A DNA stretch of 7,580 nucleotides from Erysipelotrichaceae bacterium (GTDB taxonomy: Bacteria > Bacillota_I > Bacilli_A > Erysipelotrichales > Erysipelotrichaceae), in assembly GCA_900759455.1 (NCBI GenBank), contig CAAEVI010000019.1, positions 1 to 7,580 of the forward strand, read 5' to 3'. The position numbers and the translations under genes were made by a program. Below the pieces are notes generated by a model. That model was not told the origin of the DNA and ran no database searches. It saw only the letters and a program-made list of their open reading frames with translations. Positions 1-5,321 of the stretch are shown piece by piece (the first letter of the stretch is position 1; every line of letters begins with the position of its first letter).

Positions 1-1055
1 CATATAATGAAGATCGTCTTTCTCTGCATGCCATGATGCCGGATGAAGCACCGCGGGTAACCGAGACAATGGAAGCAATCATCGCATTTATAGCATTGCT
101 TGTAGAAAAAGGATATGCATATCAGGTGGACGGCGATGTATATTTCAGAGTCGGCAAGGTGAAGGAATACGGTAACCTTTCACATCAGCGTATTGATGAT
201 CTGGTTGTCGGTGCGCGTATTGATGAAAACAGCAAAAAAGAAAATCCGCTGGATTTTACTTTGTGGAAAGAAACTTCCGAAGGGATCCAGTGGGATTCTC
301 CTTGGTCAAAAGGACGTCCGGGATGGCATACAGAATGTGTCGTTATGATTCACGATGTATTTCAGCAGCCGTTGATCGATATTCACGGTGGCGGAATGGA
401 TCTGAAATTCCCGCATCACGAAAATGAAATCGCACAGTCTCAGGCTGCTTACGGTACCAGCATCGCACGTTACTGGGTGCATAACGGCATGATCAATATC
501 AACGGAGACAAAATGTCAAAATCATTGGGAAATGTCCTTTGGGCAAAAGATCTTATTAAAGAGTACGGGGGCAATGTCATTCGCTGGATGATGCTTTCGG
601 CACATTATCGTGCTCCTCTAAATATCAGTGAAGAAACATTGCAGAGCAGCAAGAAAGAGTATGAGCGTGTCGCAAATTCGATGAAACAGGGCTATGTGAA
701 GCTTGGGCTCAGCAAAGCGCAGTGTAACGGGGAAATTCTGGATGAATTCTATCAGCCTTTCCTGGATGCCATGAGCGATGATCTGAATACACCGAATGCG
801 ATTGCCGCTGTGTTTGAGGCATGCAAGAAACTGAATACAGCAATCCGGCAGCGTGAACTGGATACAGTGATGGTTGCTTCATTGTTAAGAACGATGGATC
901 AGATGATGCAGGTAATGGGAATCGAAATACCGCGCTGCTGCATCACAGATGAAGACTGTGTACTTTATGAAACATGGCGTGCCGCAGTAAAAGAAAAGAA
1001 CTTCGATCAGGCGGATCAATATCGTGCTCAGCTGATCGATAAAGGCATTTTGTAA
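1..1055 (+). CDS. cysS: Cysteinyl-tRNA synthetase, 5'-truncated by the window edge
   Basis: This enzyme charges tRNA-Cys with cysteine in the cytoplasm (class I synthetase). The reading frame is open from base 3 and runs off the left edge, so the ATG at 33 is internal, not the start. About 350 C-terminal residues are present out of roughly 460 usual for the family. The HIGH motif and first zinc cysteine lie upstream, outside the window. Visible landmarks are the zinc-ligand Cys in WHTEC (codon at 336), the GGGMDLKFPHHENE block (about 387-428) with the zinc-binding His and Glu, and the KMSKS signature at 510-524. The C-terminal anticodon-binding helices follow. The protein ends at DKGIL and lacks the short tail (roughly DT..G..W) usual in CysRS. 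mrnC starts one base after the stop, so the two are probably cotranscribed and translationally coupled. The identification is firm. Confidence 0.97.
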   Translation, partial: YNEDRLSLHAMMPDEAPRVTETMEAIIAFIALLVEKGYAYQVDGDVYFRVGKVKEYGNLSHQRIDDLVVGARIDENSKKENPLDFTLWKETSEGIQWDSPWSKGRPGWHTECVVMIHDVFQQPLIDIHGGGMDLKFPHHENEIAQSQAAYGTSIARYWVHNGMININGDKMSKSLGNVLWAKDLIKEYGGNVIRWMMLSAHYRAPLNISEETLQSSKKEYERVANSMKQGYVKLGLSKAQCNGEILDEFYQPFLDAMSDDLNTPNAIAAVFEACKKLNTAIRQRELDTVMVASLLRTMDQMMQVMGIEIPRCCITDEDCVLYETWRAAVKEKNFDQADQYRAQLIDKGIL

Positions 1056-1056
1056 T

Positions 1057-1443
1057 ATGGAAATCGTAAATTACAACGGCACGGCCCTTGCTTTTATCGG
1101 TGATGCCTGGATGAGCCTGAAAGTAAGGATGTACATGCTGGAAAAAGGGTATCAGAATCCGAATGTGCTGCAGCGCCACTGCAGTGCGTGGGTATGTGCC
1201 AAAGCACAGGCTTTTATGCTGACAACTCTGGAGGAAGAAAATTTCTTTGATGAAGATGAACAGGCAATCATTCTGCGGGGGCGCAATGCAAAAACAAAAA
1301 CAACAGCTAAAAACGCAGATGTGTTGACATATCGTAAATCAACAGCCTTTGAGGCGTTGCTTGGTTATCTTTATCTCTTTCATAAAGAAGAGCGGCTGGA
1401 ACAGGTATGGAAAGAAATCATACGCATAGGAGAAACTTTATGA
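1057..1443 (+). CDS. mrnC: Mini-ribonuclease III
   Basis: Mini-III is a dimeric RNase III catalytic domain without a dsRNA-binding domain. In Bacillus subtilis it matures the ends of 23S rRNA. The 128-residue product has the family pattern: FIGDAW with catalytic Asp16, RGRNAK at about residues 74-79, and a YRKSTAFEALLGYLYL block with the second catalytic acid Glu99. The N-terminus is some 8-9 residues shorter than the B. subtilis protein, but both catalytic acids are kept. ATG 1057 follows the cysS stop by one base with only a weak upstream AAAGG (1041-1045), which suggests translation coupled to cysS. The 3' end overlaps rlmB by ATGA. The cysS-mrnC-rlmB order is conserved in Bacillota and supports the call. 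Confidence 0.94.
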   Translation: MEIVNYNGTALAFIGDAWMSLKVRMYMLEKGYQNPNVLQRHCSAWVCAKAQAFMLTTLEEENFFDEDEQAIILRGRNAKTKTTAKNADVLTYRKSTAFEALLGYLYLFHKEERLEQVWKEIIRIGETL

Positions 1444-2165
1444 CACAAATCGTTTATGGAAAAAATGTAGTTCTTCAGCTTCTCAAAGATCAAACGAAAA
1501 TTCATGAGATATTGCTGATGAAAGGATTGAAGGATCAGCGTTTGATTGCTGCGGCGCAGAAAAGTCAGGCGCCGATTCGCTGGATGACGCGTGATCAGAT
1601 GGATGTGAAGACAAAAAGCACGCATCATCAGGGAATTGCGGCACGGATCGATGAATATCGGACATATACGATTGAAGAACTCATTGCCGGTGTCCCGAAA
1701 GGGAAAAACGGATTGTTTGTTATGCTGGATGAGCTGGAAGATCCGCATAATCTGGGTGCCATCATGAGGAGTTGTGATGCAACAGGTGTAGATGGTATCA
1801 TCATCGGAAAACATCGCAGCGTGTCACTGACACCGACCGTTGCCAAAGTAAGCACAGGTGCCATTCATACGGTTAAAGTCAGCATCGTTGCTAATTTGGC
1901 ACAAACCTTGCAGCATTTGAAAGAAGAAGGTTATTGGGTCGTTGGTGCAGATATGGAAGATGCCAAAGATTACCGTGAAGCGAGTTATGATATGCCGCTG
2001 GTTCTGGTCATCGGATCGGAAGGCTTCGGTCTGCGTCCGTTAGTGAAGAAACAGTGTGATTTTAATGTCAGTCTTCCTATGGTAGGGACGGTCAACTCGC
2101 TGAATGCTTCCGTTGCCTGTGCGATCCTGCTTTACAAGATTTATGAACAGCGTTACCCTCTTTGA
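1440..2165 (+). CDS. rlmB: 23S rRNA 2'-O-methyltransferase, TrmH/SpoU family (RlmB-like)
   Basis: Predicted SPOUT-class methyltransferase of 241 residues. It probably methylates a ribose 2'-OH in 23S rRNA (G2251 in E. coli RlmB) using S-adenosylmethionine. An N-terminal substrate-binding domain (about residues 1-80, beginning VYGKNVV) precedes the knotted catalytic domain. The three SpoU motifs are clear: N104-LGAIMR110, the GSEGFGL loop at 192-198, and the VNSLNASVA segment at about 218-226. The start was set at ATG 1440 because an AGGAGA site (1428-1433) sits six bases upstream. An in-frame ATG at 1407 lies inside mrnC and would add 11 residues without family support. The ATGA overlap with mrnC indicates coupling. 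Family assignment is certain; the exact target nucleotide is inferred from orthology and gene order. Confidence 0.94.
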   Translation: MTQIVYGKNVVLQLLKDQTKIHEILLMKGLKDQRLIAAAQKSQAPIRWMTRDQMDVKTKSTHHQGIAARIDEYRTYTIEELIAGVPKGKNGLFVMLDELEDPHNLGAIMRSCDATGVDGIIIGKHRSVSLTPTVAKVSTGAIHTVKVSIVANLAQTLQHLKEEGYWVVGADMEDAKDYREASYDMPLVLVIGSEGFGLRPLVKKQCDFNVSLPMVGTVNSLNASVACAILLYKIYEQRYPL

Positions 2166-2191
2166 CCATGAACTCCCTAATGGGGGAAATG

Positions 2192-2809
2192 ATGAGAGAG
2201 AAAGAATACAATGAACATGAACTCGTCTATATGATTCAGCAGGGGGATGAACAAAGCTTTCATATCCTTCTGAATCTGTACAAGCCAAAGATACGTGCCA
2301 TTATCCGTCAAAACTGTACATATCAGATGACGGTGCGCAATCAAGACATAGATCTGTTTCAGATCGGAGCACAGGCTTTGTTTCGAGCGGTATTTGAATT
2401 TCGTGAAAATAAGGGGATACGATTTACAACCTTTTCCGCCAGTGTGATCCGTAATGCACTTATTGATTTTCAAAGGTCGCAGTATCGCAAGGACTTTGCG
2501 ATGAATCATGAAATGATTCAGCTGGACGGACCGACGCGCATTGAGGGTGCAGGAACTGTACTGGATCAGATTGCAAGCCAGAGGGTAGAGGAGAACGGAG
2601 CATTTCAAATCTATCTTGCGGCTTTGGAAAATGCGGAACAGCTGCTGAAAAAACGACTGAACGAAAAAGAGTATCAGATTTATGAGCTTCGAAATAAAGG
2701 CTATACGTATCGTGAAATCGCTTCTATGACTGATGTTAACTGCAAAAAGGTAGAAAATACGCTGACGAAGATTCGTCGTCTGCTTGCAGAAGACAGAAGA
2801 AAAAGATAA
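2192..2809 (+). CDS. RNA polymerase sigma factor, SigH-like (sigma-70 family)
   Basis: A 205-residue sigma-70-family protein placed between rlmB and rpmG-secE-nusG, the position of sigH in Bacillus. Region 2 spans about residues 8-92, from HELVYMIQQGDEQSF through DLFQIG and the RFTTFSASVIRNALIDFQR segment that would contact the -10 element. Region 4 near the C-terminus carries a helix-turn-helix (GYTYREIASMTDV, about 170-182) followed by basic helices that would read the -35. There is no region 1 and no room for a full region 3, as expected for SigH-type factors. The start is uncertain: in-frame candidates are TTG 2162, ATG 2168, 2180, 2189 and 2192. I chose 2192 because a GGGGG run (2182-2186) lies five bases upstream and the product begins just before the conserved EHELV. 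Whether it controls sporulation, competence or something else cannot be told here. Confidence 0.88.
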   Translation: MREKEYNEHELVYMIQQGDEQSFHILLNLYKPKIRAIIRQNCTYQMTVRNQDIDLFQIGAQALFRAVFEFRENKGIRFTTFSASVIRNALIDFQRSQYRKDFAMNHEMIQLDGPTRIEGAGTVLDQIASQRVEENGAFQIYLAALENAEQLLKKRLNEKEYQIYELRNKGYTYREIASMTDVNCKKVENTLTKIRRLLAEDRRKR

Positions 2810-2834
2810 AAGGAAAAGCATCTGCTTTTCCTTT
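2809..2834 (+). terminator. Intrinsic terminator-like hairpin after the sigma factor gene
   Basis: A perfect 11-bp stem (AAAGGAAAAGC, 2809-2819, with GCTTTTCCTTT, 2824-2834) and an ATCT loop starts inside the sigma gene stop codon. The tail ACTTTTCCC is only moderately T-rich, so termination may be partial. Confidence 0.75.
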
Positions 2835-2860
2835 ACTTTTCCCAAGGACGATTATATAAT
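2832..2860 (+). promoter_or_regulatory. Candidate promoter P1 for rpmG-secE-nusG
   Basis: A perfect TATAAT at 2855-2860 lies 17 bases after TTTACT (2832-2837, 4 of 6 matches to TTGACA). The -35 overlaps the 3' arm of the preceding terminator stem. The predicted start near 2867 would leave a leader of about 80 bases. Confidence 0.55.
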
Positions 2861-2882
2861 TAAATAGATATTGTGGGAAAAT

Positions 2883-2911
2883 TTGACTATTTTTCTTCTT
2901 TGTGATAAAGT
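2883..2911 (+). promoter_or_regulatory. Candidate promoter P2 for rpmG-secE-nusG
   Basis: TTGACT (2883-2888, 5 of 6 matches) is followed after 17 bases by TAAAGT (2906-2911, 4 of 6 matches). It would start transcription near 2918, about 28 bases before the rpmG ATG. It has a better -35 but poorer -10 than P1. Confidence 0.5.
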
Positions 2912-2945
2912 AGGTTCGCTAATTGTGAAATGAGGTGGCGTACAC

Positions 2946-3095
2946 ATGAAAGATAAGGTAATATTGACTTGCAGCGAATGTCTTTCAAGAAATTATACGA
3001 CTCATAAAAATAAAAAGACACACACACAGCGCATCGAATTACAGAAATACTGTAAAAAATGCGGCAAACATACCCTTCACAAGGAAACAAAGTAA
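2946..3095 (+). CDS. rpmG: 50S ribosomal protein L33 (zinc-ribbon form)
   Basis: Translation from ATG 2946 gives 49 residues, the normal L33 length, beginning MKDKVILTCSEC and ending in a basic tail. It is a small protein of the large ribosomal subunit. Two CxxC pairs (C9/C12 and C36/C39) make a complete zinc ribbon, so this is the zinc-binding type rather than the cysteine-free paralogue many Bacillota express under zinc limitation. A strong GAGGTGG site at 2932-2938 sits seven bases before the start. secE begins 12 bases after the stop, and rpmG-secE-nusG is a widely conserved cluster. Confidence 0.96.
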   Translation: MKDKVILTCSECLSRNYTTHKNKKTHTQRIELQKYCKKCGKHTLHKETK

Positions 3096-3099
3096 GGAG
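3094..3099 (+). promoter_or_regulatory. Ribosome binding site that sets the secE start
   Basis: AAGGAG lies eight bases before ATG 3108. It overlaps the in-frame GTG at 3099, which therefore cannot be the start. Confidence 0.85.
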
Positions 3100-3107
3100 T
3101 GAACATT

Positions 3108-3287
3108 ATGTTGAAATGGTTTAGTATTTCAGGAATCCGCAAAGAAATCAAGCGAATCCGCTGGCCGCACGGGAAAGAACTGTTTTCCAGCAGTTTAACT
3201 GTTATTGTTTTTACGTTCCTGTTCGGTATTTTCTTCTTGATCTGCGAGCTGGTTGCGAGTGGTTTCTTAACAATTATCGGATTATAG
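3108..3287 (+). CDS. secE: Preprotein translocase subunit SecE
   Basis: A 59-residue single-span SecE, the form typical of Gram-positive bacteria. It clamps SecY and is essential for Sec export at the cytoplasmic membrane. A basic amphipathic N-terminal part (about residues 8-25) contains the conserved EIKRIRWPHGKEL stretch. One membrane helix follows at about 29-52 (LTVIVFTFLFGIFFLICELV region). The start ATG 3108 is set by the AAGGAG upstream. Its place between rpmG and nusG confirms the call, because sequence conservation in SecE is low. nusG follows after 10 bases, which hold its ribosome binding site. Confidence 0.94.
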   Translation: MLKWFSISGIRKEIKRIRWPHGKELFSSSLTVIVFTFLFGIFFLICELVASGFLTIIGL

Positions 3288-3297
3288 GAGGATTACG

Positions 3298-3846
3298 ATG
3301 AGCGAAGCAAAAAAAGAATGGTATGTCGTAAATACATACGCGGGGCATGAGAATCGTGTAAAAGAAAATCTGGAGCGCCGTGTTGAGACGATGGGTCTGC
3401 AGGATTTCTTGTTTCAGATTATTGTTGCGGAAGAAAAAGAAATTGAATATAAGAATGGAAAAGAAGTTGAAAAGACAAAAAATCTGTTCAGCGGTTATTT
3501 GTTTGTACAGATGATCATGACAGATGAAGCATGGTACATCGTACGAAATACACCGGGTGTAACTGGATTTATCGGTTCCAGCGGCGGGGGAGCAAAGCCG
3601 TTCCCTGTAGCAGAAGAAGAAATGGAAAATATTCTTCGCCGTTTGGGCAAGACACAGCGTGAAGTACAGGTTGATTTCGAAGTAAAAGACCGTGTACGTA
3701 TCCTGAATGGTGCATTCAAAGGATCAGAAGGAACAGTGGAAGAACTTGATCCGACACGTCAGGTAGCGACAGTTCTGCTGGTTTTGTTCGGACGTGAAAC
3801 GCCGACTGAAATTCCATACAGTGATCTTGAAAAGATAGAATTATAA
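3298..3846 (+). CDS. nusG: Transcription termination/antitermination factor NusG
   Basis: A 182-residue NusG of standard length. It binds the RNA polymerase clamp and modulates pausing and termination; through its KOW domain it can contact Rho or the ribosomal protein S10. The N-terminal NGN domain (about 7-115) opens with EWYVVNTYAGHENRVKENL and contains LFSGYLFVQM and VRNTPGVTGFIG. The C-terminal KOW domain (about 129-180) holds VRILNGAFKGSEGTV and ends TEIPYSDLEKIEL. AGGAGG at 3286-3291, overlapping the secE stop, lies six bases before the ATG. An intrinsic terminator starts at the stop codon, and rplK-rplA, which follow nusG in many Bacillota, are not here. Confidence 0.97.
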   Translation: MSEAKKEWYVVNTYAGHENRVKENLERRVETMGLQDFLFQIIVAEEKEIEYKNGKEVEKTKNLFSGYLFVQMIMTDEAWYIVRNTPGVTGFIGSSGGGAKPFPVAEEEMENILRRLGKTQREVQVDFEVKDRVRILNGAFKGSEGTVEELDPTRQVATVLLVLFGRETPTEIPYSDLEKIEL

Positions 3847-3873
3847 AAAGCAGCTTATCATAAGCTGTTTTTT
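3846..3873 (+). terminator. Intrinsic terminator after nusG
   Basis: A CAGCTTA/TAAGCTG stem (3851-3857 with 3861-3867) has a TCA loop and is extended by A:T pairs from the flanking A run and T run. Six Ts follow at 3868-3873. This is a canonical Rho-independent terminator ending the rpmG-secE-nusG unit. Confidence 0.9.
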
Positions 3874-3932
3874 GCATAAAATGACAAAAGTTCAATCAAA
3901 AAAAAGTTATGCTGATGTGGGAAGTGGTTAAA

Positions 3933-4115
3933 GTGCGTCAGCGTATCGGAATGATTATCTGTGTTACAGGGATTATTCTTTTGTTCATGCCTGAAATCGA
4001 TGTGCAGCTTTTGCTGCTGCAGGCAGCAGCGCTTGCCGTCACGCATTGGCCGGCCGGACTGGTTTTATTAGGTCTGATCCTGCTGCGGCCTCGCAAAGGC
4101 AGAAAAAAATCATGA
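3933..4115 (+). CDS. Small two-helix membrane protein of unknown function
   Basis: I do not recognise this family. From GTG 3933 the product is 60 residues. A basic start (VRQR) precedes a hydrophobic helix at about residues 5-19, a short PEID segment, a Leu/Ala-rich stretch (26-36), a second hydrophobic helix at about 40-51 with a THWP turn before it, and a strongly basic tail (RPRKGRKKS). By the positive-inside rule both ends would face the cytoplasm. GTG 3933 is preferred because GGAAGTG (3920-3926, one mismatch to the ideal site) lies six bases upstream. In-frame ATGs at 3909 and 3915 would add up to 8 residues but have no ribosome binding site. The HAD gene starts 24 bases after the stop, so the two are probably cotranscribed. 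No convincing promoter was found between the nusG terminator and this gene. Confidence 0.65.
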   Translation: MRQRIGMIICVTGIILLFMPEIDVQLLLLQAAALAVTHWPAGLVLLGLILLRPRKGRKKS

Positions 4116-4122
4116 ATATGCC

Positions 4123-4130
4123 GGGGAGGA
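4123..4130 (+). promoter_or_regulatory. Ribosome binding site that sets the HAD phosphatase start
   Basis: GGGGAGGA directly abuts the in-frame ATG at 4131, leaving no spacing, but is nine bases from ATG 4140. This favours 4140 as the start. Confidence 0.8.
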
Positions 4131-4139
4131 ATGAGCCAA

Positions 4140-4907
4140 ATGAGGAAAAACAAAACATTTCTATTAGATCTGGATGGTACGATGTATTGCGGTAATACGC
4201 TTATTGAGGGTGCCAAAGTTTTTGTTGACTGGCTGTTGGAACAAAAACAGGACTTTCTGTTTTTGACAAACAATGCAACGCGTACAGCCGAACAGAATGT
4301 TGCCCATATGGAAAAGATGGGATATCGCGGCATTGAAGGCAGACACTTTTTTACCAGCGCTATGGCGTCTGCTCGTTATGTGGCAAAACAAAGCAGTCTT
4401 CGCAGAGCATACGTGATCGGAATGGACGGATTGAAAGAAGCGCTTGAAACAGAAGGTTTCCAAATCGTTGACCGTGATGCCGATTTTGTCTTTGTAGGAC
4501 TGGATAAATTTGCGGATTATCGCAAATACAGCAATGCATTAAGTCAGCTGTTGTCAGGAGCAAAGCTGATCGGTACCAATTTTGACCGTATCATTGCGAC
4601 AAGCGAAGGCTTTGATGTCGGAAACGGATCGATCGTTGTCATGCTGGAATATGCAAGCAGTCAGCAGTCTCCTCGTATCGGTAAGCCTTATGCGCCTATT
4701 CTTGATCTGGCTCTTGAAGAACTGCAGTTAAAAAAAGAAGACGTGATCATCGTCGGTGACAACCTGGAAACGGATATTCGTCTTGGTTTTGAACAGAATG
4801 TCGAAACTGTACTTGTGACTACCGGTGTTCATAAAAAGGAAGATATGGAGCGTCTTGGTATCTATGCGGATCATGTCGTTGACGATCTGCGCGAACTGAT
4901 TGAATGA
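4140..4907 (+). CDS. HAD-superfamily phosphatase, subfamily IIA (NagD-like)
   Basis: A 255-residue cytoplasmic phosphatase of the haloacid dehalogenase superfamily with a C2-type cap. It resembles NagD, AraL and YutF. Motif I is LLDLDGT, with nucleophile Asp10 and acid/base Asp12. Motif II is Thr43 in FLTNNATRT. Motif III is Lys182 in GKPYAPI. Motif IV is GDNLETDI, with Asp207 and Asp212 for magnesium. The cap spans roughly residues 70-175. All catalytic residues are intact. These enzymes dephosphorylate sugar phosphates, nucleotides or related metabolites, but the substrate cannot be read from the sequence. The start at 4140 follows the ribosome binding site spacing; ATG 4131 would add three residues. 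It sits with the small membrane protein between nusG and secG, which gives no clear hint of pathway. Confidence 0.93.
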   Translation: MRKNKTFLLDLDGTMYCGNTLIEGAKVFVDWLLEQKQDFLFLTNNATRTAEQNVAHMEKMGYRGIEGRHFFTSAMASARYVAKQSSLRRAYVIGMDGLKEALETEGFQIVDRDADFVFVGLDKFADYRKYSNALSQLLSGAKLIGTNFDRIIATSEGFDVGNGSIVVMLEYASSQQSPRIGKPYAPILDLALEELQLKKEDVIIVGDNLETDIRLGFEQNVETVLVTTGVHKKEDMERLGIYADHVVDDLRELIE

Positions 4908-4930
4908 GCATGAAAAAAATATGGTATAAT
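4900..4930 (+). promoter_or_regulatory. Candidate upstream promoter of secG (extended -10)
   Basis: TGGTATAAT at 4922-4930 is a perfect extended -10. The only -35-like match is TTGAAT (4900-4905) with a long 19-base spacer. It would start near 4937, giving a leader of about 110 bases before secG. Confidence 0.5.
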
Positions 4931-4974
4931 GAGCGTATAGAAACATGTACTGCAGAATCCATTTGCCATATTTT
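4916..4974 (+). repeat. Inverted repeat spanning the two secG promoter elements
   Basis: AAAATATGG (4916-4924) is exactly complementary to CCATATTTT (4966-4974), and a G:U and an A:T pair extend the match inward. The left arm overlaps the upstream extended -10 and the right arm overlaps the -35 of the downstream promoter. It could be an operator pair, a leader hairpin with a long loop, or chance in AT-rich DNA. Confidence 0.5.
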
Positions 4975-4991
4975 ATAATCAATGCTATAAT
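4963..4991 (+). promoter_or_regulatory. Strong candidate promoter of secG
   Basis: TTGCCA (4963-4968, 5 of 6 matches) and a perfect TATAAT (4986-4991) are separated by 17 bases, with the TG of an extended -10 at 4983-4984. Predicted start is near 4998, about 52 bases before the secG ATG. It is the best housekeeping promoter in the window. Confidence 0.8.
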
Positions 4992-5031
4992 TATTTCGCA
5001 ATCGTCAAAAGATCCGATTTTACAGATGTGT

Positions 5032-5041
5032 GGAAAGGGGG
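5032..5041 (+). promoter_or_regulatory. Ribosome binding site of secG
   Basis: GGAAAGGGGG lies eight bases before ATG 5050. It supports this start over the in-frame ATG at 4945, which lies upstream of the predicted main transcription start. Confidence 0.7.
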
Positions 5042-5049
5042 ATTATTGT

Positions 5050-5280
5050 ATGGAATTTCTGCAGATTATATTAATGTTTGTATCGGTCGTATTGATAATA
5101 CTCTCTTTACTACAAAGCGGAAAATCAGACGGACTCAGTTCTGCATTTACCGGTTCCGGAGATCTGAATCTGTTTGCTAATACAAAGGAGCGCGGTCCTG
5201 AGAAAATGATCTCAAATGCGACAATGGTCGTAGGTATTTTCTTCTTTGCGCTCGTGGTATTGATTCGAGTATTTGGATAA
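5050..5280 (+). CDS. secG: Preprotein translocase subunit SecG
   Basis: A 76-residue SecG of normal Gram-positive length. It is a non-essential subunit that stimulates SecYEG-SecA export. The first membrane helix (about residues 3-21, LQIILMFVSVVLIILSLLQS) runs into the conserved loop with SGKSDGLSSAFTGSG (about 23-37). A basic segment follows (NTKERGPEKM) and a second helix at about 57-75 (NATMVVGIFFFALVVLIRV). The gene has its own promoter and is followed at once by a terminator and rnr. The secG-rnr order is also known from Bacillus and supports both calls. Confidence 0.95.
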   Translation: MEFLQIILMFVSVVLIILSLLQSGKSDGLSSAFTGSGDLNLFANTKERGPEKMISNATMVVGIFFFALVVLIRVFG

Positions 5281-5303
5281 GACCCTGCAGTGGGTCTTTT
5301 TTT
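5279..5303 (+). terminator. Intrinsic terminator or attenuator between secG and rnr
   Basis: A 7-bp stem AAGACCC/GGGTCTT (5279-5285 with 5292-5298) with a TGCAGT loop runs into a T tract ending at 5303. The hairpin begins in the secG stop codon and the rnr ribosome binding site begins three bases after the T tract. No separate rnr promoter is visible, so rnr probably depends on read-through. Confidence 0.8.
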
Positions 5304-5305
5304 AT

Positions 5306-5314
5306 GGAGGAGGG
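5306..5314 (+). promoter_or_regulatory. Ribosome binding site that sets the rnr start at a GTG
   Basis: GGAGGAGGG with core AGGAGG at 5308-5313 lies eight bases before GTG 5322. The in-frame ATG at 5304 overlaps the site and the ATG at 5315 is out of frame, so GTG is the likely start. Confidence 0.85.
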
Positions 5315-5321
5315 ATGCTCT

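Noticed and set aside
33..38. Tandem ATG codons as the cysS start
   Set aside because: The frame stays open upstream to base 3 and encodes sequence typical of internal CysRS; the HIGH-motif part must lie left of the window.
2177..2845. Long minus-strand open frame opposite the sigma factor gene, and similar ones opposite rlmB and rnr
   Set aside because: They are shadows of conserved genes, lack ribosome binding sites and recognisable domains, and their products have irregular composition.
2841..2870. SigH-type promoter (AGGA..., GAAT) for rpmG
   Set aside because: AAGGACGAT resembles the -35 of SigH promoters, but no GAAT-type -10 lies at the right distance; the sigma-A elements fit better.
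3872..3932. Promoter between the nusG terminator and the small membrane protein
   Set aside because: TTGCAT (3872-3877) and ATGACA (3881-3886) have no acceptable -10 at 16-18 bases; the pair may be read by leakage through the terminator or from a promoter I cannot recognise.
4013..4030. GC-rich palindrome GCTGCTGC-AG-GCAGCAGC inside the small membrane protein gene
   Set aside because: It encodes the Leu/Gln/Ala run of the protein and arises from CTG and GCA codons; there is no T tract and no sign of a regulatory role.
4945..5049. N-terminal extension of SecG from ATG 4945, or a separate leader peptide
   Set aside because: It overlaps the strong promoter at 4963-4991, has no ribosome binding site, and does not resemble SecG; ATG 5050 has a site at good spacing.
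5304..5321. ATG 5304 as the rnr start
   Set aside because: The ribosome binding site lies downstream of this ATG, and the T tract of the terminator ends right before it.
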